A DNA stretch of 39,273 bases from contig JAICVS010000023.1 of assembly GCA_025935195.1 (NCBI GenBank), forward strand, positions 1 through 39,273, given 5' to 3'. Source of the stretch: Ktedonobacterales bacterium. Lineage in GTDB: Bacteria; Chloroflexota; Ktedonobacteria; Ktedonobacterales; JADMIN01. The translations under genes and the position numbers were made by a program. The notes beneath the pieces were generated by a model that worked only from the letters and a program-made list of their open reading frames with translations, made no database searches and was not told where the DNA came from. Below are positions 35,142 to 39,273 of this stretch, piece after piece; position 1 is the stretch's first letter, and each line of letters starts with the position of its first letter.

Positions 35142-36188
35142 GGCGCGAGGCTCCTCTTTAGAGCGGCGGCGGGGCGCGGCCGGCCCCGCTGCTGGGTGTA
35201 ACATGGGGGACGGTTGAGCCGCGACGGCGCGTTGGACAGGTGTTTGGCGCAAGCCTGAGTATTGTACACCGCGCGGCAGGGGGCCGCAACCAAAGCGAGA
35301 GAGCGGAGATACGAGAACGAACACAGAGGAACGGAGGCAACGGAGGGTCACAGAGAGGAAGAGAGATTTCACCACAGAGGACACGGAGGGAGGAGGAGGG
35401 TATGGCAATGTTGACTGGGATGGTGAACATTGCCGTTTTTGCCGCTTTTTAAATGCGATTCATGTGGGGGATGGGGGTGAGGGCGGAATTGCAGCGGGTT
35501 TGCCGGGATCGGCAACGTGCCTTTTGGTGGTATGGGTGGCAAAAGCGGCAAGATGTGGCAAGGGGATGTTGCCGTTTTGGCAATGGATGGTGCCATGTGG
35601 GGATGTGGACGAGAAAAAACACGGAGGAATGGAGGCAGAGGGAGAGTCACGGAGGAAGTGGTGGGATAGGATGGGGTTATCATGGGATGGCTTTGCCTAA
35701 CCCCCTTCTCTACGAAGGAAGGGACTGTGGGGTGAGCGGGTGCGACGAGGGCGAGCGGGTGATCTGCCGTGCTTTCCGTGAAATTATCGAACGTGAATTC
35801 TATCTCTGTCAAGGCGATGGCGGGATGGGATGTGGCAGGACGTATGAGTTGAGATAGGGCCGGCACTCTATGTATCTGGTGAGATGTTATCCCGCACGCG
35901 GTTTGCGCCTCAGCATTCGCCTCAGCAGTTTTTGGCTTGGGCGGTCGCGCGCTTTCCTGAATCCTGAGAAGGCTGTGCTGGCGATAAAGCGGGCTGTTGA
36001 CCAGACAACGAGGGAGCTGTAAACTTTGCTCATCCGTAGGACAGATGCCCGGTTTATTCTCAACGGCTTGGGCGGCCTCGTCTGGTAGGCGGTCAGTTCG
36101 TCCCATCGGTTCATCCCATCGGCGCTGCCCACTCATGTGGACTCGCCATCTGGGCAGCCGATTGGCGCACGTGTCACACGAGGAGTGT
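35142..36188. other. One-kb non-coding region, repeat-rich
   Basis: Holds the argJ promoter, clusters of short CACAGAGG/CACGGAGG purine-rich repeats (35316-35395 and 35620-35665), repeat C copy 2 (35404-35595), a degenerate CCCCCTTCTC hairpin at 35700-35722, and the direct repeat TCCCATCGG at 36102-36110 and 36115-36123. A 134-codon plus-strand frame across 35453-35857 is rich in Trp/Gly and follows the repeat; I do not accept it. ACCACAGAGGACACGGAGG at 35371-35389 is the exact reverse complement of 20285-20303. Confidence 0.6.
35404..35595 (-). repeat. Interspersed element, family C, copy 2
   Basis: Inverted relative to 19752-19953. Terminal hairpin GGCAATGTT/AACATTGCC (35404-35434), then AAAAAGCGGCAAAAACGG, and the internal TTGCCGCTTTTGCCAC motif near 35535-35555, all on the minus strand. 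The loop differs from copy 1 by a short insertion. Confidence 0.65.
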
Positions 36189-37112
36189 ATGGAGAGCGCA
36201 TCACACCGACGTATCGTCGCACGCATCCCACCCGTCGCATGGGTGCTGCTGCCCGCGGTTCTGCTTGGGATGTGGATCGTGCGAGCGCCGGTGGCTTCGG
36301 CCGGCTCTGGCGGAATTATCTCGCTCTCGCCGACGAGCGGGCCTGTCGGGACGGTGGTGACGGTGAGCGTCAACGTTTCTCTGAGCAGCCCCACCACGTA
36401 CATCCTCAGTGCGACGACCACGGCGCCGACATCGGGCGGCTGCGCGACGGCGCAGCCCATTCCCGGCGTTGCGCCGATCACTGTCGGCGCACAGGGTGGC
36501 GTGGCCCAGTTTCCCTGGCCGGCCGACCTCAGTAGAGGGCCATACTGGTTGTGCGCGGCGCCCCAGAACGGCGCCGGCGATACGGTCCAGTCGCGCGATC
36601 CGTTCACCGTGATCACAGGCGCCACGCCGACTCCCGCCGCCACGGTGGATATCGCAGTGCCGGCTGGCGGGGTGTCCGCGGGAACAAGCATGACCGTGAC
36701 CGTTTCTGGCTGGGTGAGCGCGGACACCTTGCCTCCATCCAGCGTGGTGCTCGAGTCCGCGGATGGCGCGACGCAGACCTTGCCGCAGTTCACGTCAGCG
36801 GCCGGGCGCGGCCACAACCAGTTCGTGCTGACGGTCGCGCTGCCGCGCGATACCCAGCCGGGCACATATACGCTGCTGATCGCTGGCAGCGGCATCCAGG
36901 CGAATAGCTCATCCTTTACCGTGTTGGCGCCAGCAGCTCCCGCCGCGACCCCCACGCCCATCGGTGGCGCCACAGCCGTTTCCAGCGTTCCTCGGGGAAC
37001 GGGAGCTTCACCAGTATCACCAATCGTGTTCATTGCGGCGGGCGTGGGCTTGCTGCTCGTTGCTGGCCTCGGGCTGCTCATGCTGGCGCGCAATCGCGGC
37101 GCGCAATTCTGA
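36189..37112 (+). CDS. Exported Ig-like domain protein with C-terminal anchor
   Basis: Protein of 307 aa. N-terminal signal (IPPVAWVLLPAVLLGMWIV, cleavage near VASAGSGG), two beta-rich modules, and a C-terminal membrane helix (IVFIAAGVGLLLVAGLGLLML) with a basic tail, so it is surface-held. Module 1 begins IISLSPTSGPVGTVVTVSVN, an IPT/TIG-like start; module 2 begins VDIAVPAGGVSAGTSMTVTVSG and ends with TQPGTYTLLIAGSGIQANSSSFTVL. Thr/Pro-rich linkers separate them (ATPTPAATV, APAATPTPIG). ATG 36189 has GAGGAG just upstream; the frame opens earlier but without signal features. Probably adhesion or cell-surface structure; no catalytic residues are seen. Confidence 0.78.
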   Translation: MESASHRRIVARIPPVAWVLLPAVLLGMWIVRAPVASAGSGGIISLSPTSGPVGTVVTVSVNVSLSSPTTYILSATTTAPTSGGCATAQPIPGVAPITVGAQGGVAQFPWPADLSRGPYWLCAAPQNGAGDTVQSRDPFTVITGATPTPAATVDIAVPAGGVSAGTSMTVTVSGWVSADTLPPSSVVLESADGATQTLPQFTSAAGRGHNQFVLTVALPRDTQPGTYTLLIAGSGIQANSSSFTVLAPAAPAATPTPIGGATAVSSVPRGTGASPVSPIVFIAAGVGLLLVAGLGLLMLARNRGAQF

Positions 37113-37221
37113 AGTCGCACGGTGGCAACCCAGTCGTTCAAGCGGGTAGCATCAGGAGGAGGGCAGGTACGCGGCGCGCATGCCCGCGCGGTTCATCTGA
37201 TGAGGCGAAACGTCAGAGCGC

Positions 37222-38073
37222 ATGGTGATGCTCGCACTCGACGACCACTTCGACAACGATCGGCTCGATTCGCGCTGGACGCGGACGACGCCGGGCGGCG
37301 GGACGCTCACGGTGGCGGGGTCGGCGCTGCGGCTGGCGCTGCCGGTGGGTGCGCGAGCGGGACGCTATAGCGACGCGCAGATTGACGATTACGACCACCT
37401 GCCGCCGAGGCATTTTCCTTGGCGGCCGCCGTTGCGGATGGAGGTGCGGGCGCGGGCGTCGCACCCGGCATATCCAGCGCATCCAGCGCATCCGATGGAC
37501 GCGGCGGCGGGCGCGGATGGGCCGCAACGGTACCTGCGGGGAACGGCGGGGTTCGGCTTCTGGAACTATCCGTTCTCGTTGTCGGGCGCGGTGCTGCGGC
37601 TGCCGGAGGCGGTGTGGTTCTTCGCGGCGTCGCCGCCGTCGAACATGGCGCTGGTGCCGGGGGTGCCGGGCTGGGGCTGGAAGGCGCAGGTGGTGCATGC
37701 GCAGCGGTTGGGCGCGGTCGGCTGGGGCGTCGCGGCGGCGCCGGCGGTGCTGTGGGCGCGGGTGACGGGGCGGGAGGGGATGGCGGGCCGGCTGGTGCGG
37801 CGGGTGAGCGGGGCGGCGGAGGCGCCACTGGCGGTGGACCTCCGCGTGTGGCACGAGTATGTGATCGAGTGGCGGCGCGCGCGGGCGCGGTTGATCGTAG
37901 ACGGCGCGGAGGTGCTTGCCGTACCCGATCCGCCGGGCGGGCCGCTAGGGTTCGTGGCGTGGATTGACAATCAGTACGCGGTGGCGACGCCGCGCGGGGC
38001 CTTCCGCTTCGGCACGCTGGCGAGCGGCCCGGAGTGGGTGGAGCTGGAGTACATGCGGATCACGCCGCTGTAG
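37222..38073 (+). CDS. Concanavalin/laminin-G-like beta-sandwich protein
   Basis: Cytosolic-looking protein of 283 aa, no signal peptide. Start LALDDHFDNDRLDSRWTRT is the usual opening of lectin/glucanase-fold (DUF1080/GH16-like) domains, and it continues with RLALPVGARAGRYSDAQIDDY, LRMEVRARAS, GTAGFGFWNYPFS, VWHEYVIEWRRARARLIVDGAEVL and GPLGFVAWIDNQYAVATPRG, ending in EWVELEYMRITPL. No EXDXXE active-site motif, so it is not a GH16 hydrolase. A binding role is more likely. Similar stand-alone proteins of unknown function are known in soil and thermophilic Chloroflexota, as I recall. Confidence 0.7.
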   Translation: MVMLALDDHFDNDRLDSRWTRTTPGGGTLTVAGSALRLALPVGARAGRYSDAQIDDYDHLPPRHFPWRPPLRMEVRARASHPAYPAHPAHPMDAAAGADGPQRYLRGTAGFGFWNYPFSLSGAVLRLPEAVWFFAASPPSNMALVPGVPGWGWKAQVVHAQRLGAVGWGVAAAPAVLWARVTGREGMAGRLVRRVSGAAEAPLAVDLRVWHEYVIEWRRARARLIVDGAEVLAVPDPPGGPLGFVAWIDNQYAVATPRGAFRFGTLASGPEWVELEYMRITPL

Positions 38074-38180
38074 GGAGTCCTCACCCCGGCCCCGTTTGAG
38101 GGCATGGCGGGCGCACGCGATGCGCCCGTACAGTGTGGCGAAGGGTTGAGGCGAGCGGTCACGGACGGACGAGCGGCGAG

Positions 38181-38699
38181 CTAGTCAAGCTCGTCGTTGT
38201 GGCGGCGGTCGTCGTCGTACGGGCCGTAGCGATAGCGGGAGCGGGCGTCGCGGCGCGTCTGGCGGTAGTCGTCGCGCATGGCCTGGCGCTCGGCGCGGTA
38301 GGCGTAACGATTGTGGGGATACCACATGCCGCGCCACCAGCCGCCCATCGCCAGCGGTATCCAGAATAGCCACCAGGCATGCCCGCCGGAGGCGAACAGG
38401 ATGGCGGCGAAGATGGCGATGCCGATCAGAGGAAAGAGCAGCATGCCGGCAGCCGCGATGCCGGTGGGCGTGCCGGGGGTCTGGTGCGGCATGATGCTCT
38501 GGCCAGGCTGGCTGCTCTGAGGGCCGGCGGCGGCGCGGGGTACGATGCCAGCACGGGCTTCGCTCTTGCGCCGCTCAAGATACGAATCCGCGATGGATGT
38601 ATCCATCTCGGGGCCAAGCTCGCGGGCGGCGGCCAGCGTCGCCAGCAGGTCGGCCCGCTCGTCTTCGGGATCGCGCGGGACTGGTGTGCGGTCTGCCAT
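38181..38699 (-). CDS. Small membrane protein with N-terminal regulatory-like helix
   Basis: Protein of 172 aa. N-terminal segment RDPEDERADLLATLAAARELGPEMDTSIADSYLERR resembles the short helical motif seen in many membrane-associated proteins of high-GC bacteria. Two transmembrane segments follow (GIAAAGMLLFPLIGIAIFAAILFA and WWLFWIPLAMGGWW), and then a highly charged Arg/Tyr/Asp-rich tail (RQAMRDDYRQTRRDARSRYR). ATG 38699 is used because GAGGGAG precedes it; the frame opening at 38816 has no conserved residues. Function unknown. Confidence 0.7.
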   Translation of the reverse strand: MADRTPVPRDPEDERADLLATLAAARELGPEMDTSIADSYLERRKSEARAGIVPRAAAGPQSSQPGQSIMPHQTPGTPTGIAAAGMLLFPLIGIAIFAAILFASGGHAWWLFWIPLAMGGWWRGMWYPHNRYAYRAERQAMRDDYRQTRRDARSRYRYGPYDDDRRHNDELD

Positions 38700-38901
38700 A
38701 GCTTCTGCTCCCTCCACTCCTTCCACGCGGCGGCGCCATCGCTCTGCTTTAGCCTTCGCTGGCGTCTGTCGCCTGACTCTCTCTTGCATTGTATCGCCCT
38801 GGTGGGCGAAGAGCATCTGCCGAAGGTGATATGCGGGTTATGTGACGTTGGTCATGGTGGGTCGGGATTATCACCATGCGGGCAGATCAGCCAGCCAGGA
38901 G

Positions 38902-39028
38902 AGCCGGCGAATGAATGCGCGCCTGGAGGGCCCGCGGCCGCGAAGCCGTGAATGCCCGCCGACGGGCCAGCGGTTGAAACCGCGCCTGAAGGCGTGCCGC
39001 CACGAAACCGACCTGCGTCGGTTGGGGA
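38902..39028 (-). repeat. Interspersed hairpin repeats, family A, tandem pair (copies 4 and 5)
   Basis: Two inverted units side by side. Unit near 38902-38944 on the minus strand: CCTCCAGGCGCG, then arms GCG-AT/AT-CGC and CCGGCT. Unit near 38965-39028: hairpin AACCGAC/GTCGGTT in place of the TCCGC/GCGGA hairpin, GTGGCGGCACGCC, TTCAGGCGCGGTTTCAACCGC with arms GCGGTT/AACCGC. Confidence 0.7.
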
Positions 39029-39217
39029 ACGGCGCAAGCTCTTGCCACGTCTGCCCGCTCCTGCTAGACTGCTCGCACGTCATTTCCCCGGTCGTTCTTC
39101 CGGCGGAATCCTGGCTTATAGTGGCATACGCGCGTCGCCCCGGCGCGGTTGCGAGTCGCGTGTGTTGACCGTGCCGCGTACGTAGGCCGCGGCGATGGTG
39201 AAGGTATCGTGCAGGTT

Positions 39218-39273
39218 ATGAAGAAGCGTCTGAACCGGCATCGCGTCGCGCGCATTCTGCTCGGCATCCTGAT
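39218..39273 (+). CDS. N terminus of a gene cut by the window end
   Basis: ATG followed by 18 codons: MKKRLNRHRVARILLGIL, a basic stretch then hydrophobic residues, which looks like the start of a signal peptide or membrane anchor. It runs off the window. AGG (39213-39215) is close to the start but weak as a ribosome site. Confidence 0.4.
   Translation, partial: MKKRLNRHRVARILLGIL

Noticed and set aside
35453..35857. 134-codon plus-strand frame as a gene
   Set aside because: No ribosome site, Trp/Gly/Met-rich low complexity, starts inside repeat C.
35369..37141. 590-codon minus-strand open frame
   Set aside because: Antisense to the exported Ig-like protein gene, which has signal peptide and anchor. 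The minus-strand product shows no domain and runs through repeat C.

Overview
The window is a chromosomal stretch from a GC-rich bacterium. The gene set points to the phylum Chloroflexota, perhaps Thermomicrobia-like: a DUF5654-like membrane protein, Zincin_1-type mini-metallopeptidase domain, small cytosolic helix proteins, FHA/TPR/zinc-ribbon membrane proteins, and many short hairpin repeats between genes. The phylum call is inference. I see no rRNA, tRNA, CRISPR array, transposase or phage gene.

Layout. 1-7.1 kb: a MacB/LolCDE-type exporter set made of a cut-off FtsX-like permease, an SGNH-hydrolase lipoprotein, a double FtsX permease starting on an ATGA overlap, and a LolD/MacB-type ATPase. 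7.1-7.4 kb: a promoter, a mini-ORF with an ideal ribosome site, a closed RNA fold and a 16-bp intrinsic terminator, upstream of birA (biotin-protein ligase). 8.3-9.6 kb: a PIG-V-like mannosyltransferase (minus). 10.1-10.7 kb: a decayed secreted-protein gene. 11-15.7 kb: DUF5654 protein, a DnaJ-membrane-metallopeptidase fusion, a YfcE/MJ0936-type phosphoesterase, and an amylo-alpha-1,6-glucosidase preceded by a 10-bp tandem repeat.

15.7-17.3 kb is the most interesting locus: a Family 1 encapsulin shell gene (plus) divergent from a 205-aa protein (minus) of no recognised cargo class. That protein carries LTVGSLLG, an encapsulin cargo-loading motif, at its N terminus (residues 11-18), followed by a Gly/Ala/Pro-rich linker. 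Cargo peptides of Family 1 usually sit at the C terminus. The 134-bp spacer holds a perfect 7-bp dyad. I read this as an undescribed encapsulin nanocompartment with a new cargo type.

17.4-25.1 kb: WYL-domain repressor-like regulator bracketed by two direct copies of a hairpin repeat, two small proteins, a repeat-filled intergenic region, uvrA, and a 14-TM drug-exporter-like MFS protein. 25.4-30 kb: a winged-helix protein without receiver, a small membrane protein, a membrane-anchored transglutaminase-like protein, a double-FHA membrane protein and a stand-alone receiver domain with a palindrome at its promoter. 30-35.1 kb (minus): argJ-argD, then an acidic TPR protein and a zinc-ribbon membrane protein, probably one operon. 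36-38.7 kb: a secreted Ig-like protein, a concanavalin-like beta-sandwich protein and a small membrane protein. The window ends inside a new gene.

At least three families of short interspersed hairpin elements (called A, B and C here) recur. In families A and B the two arms of the hairpins change together between copies, which suggests that the fold, not the sequence, is what is kept.
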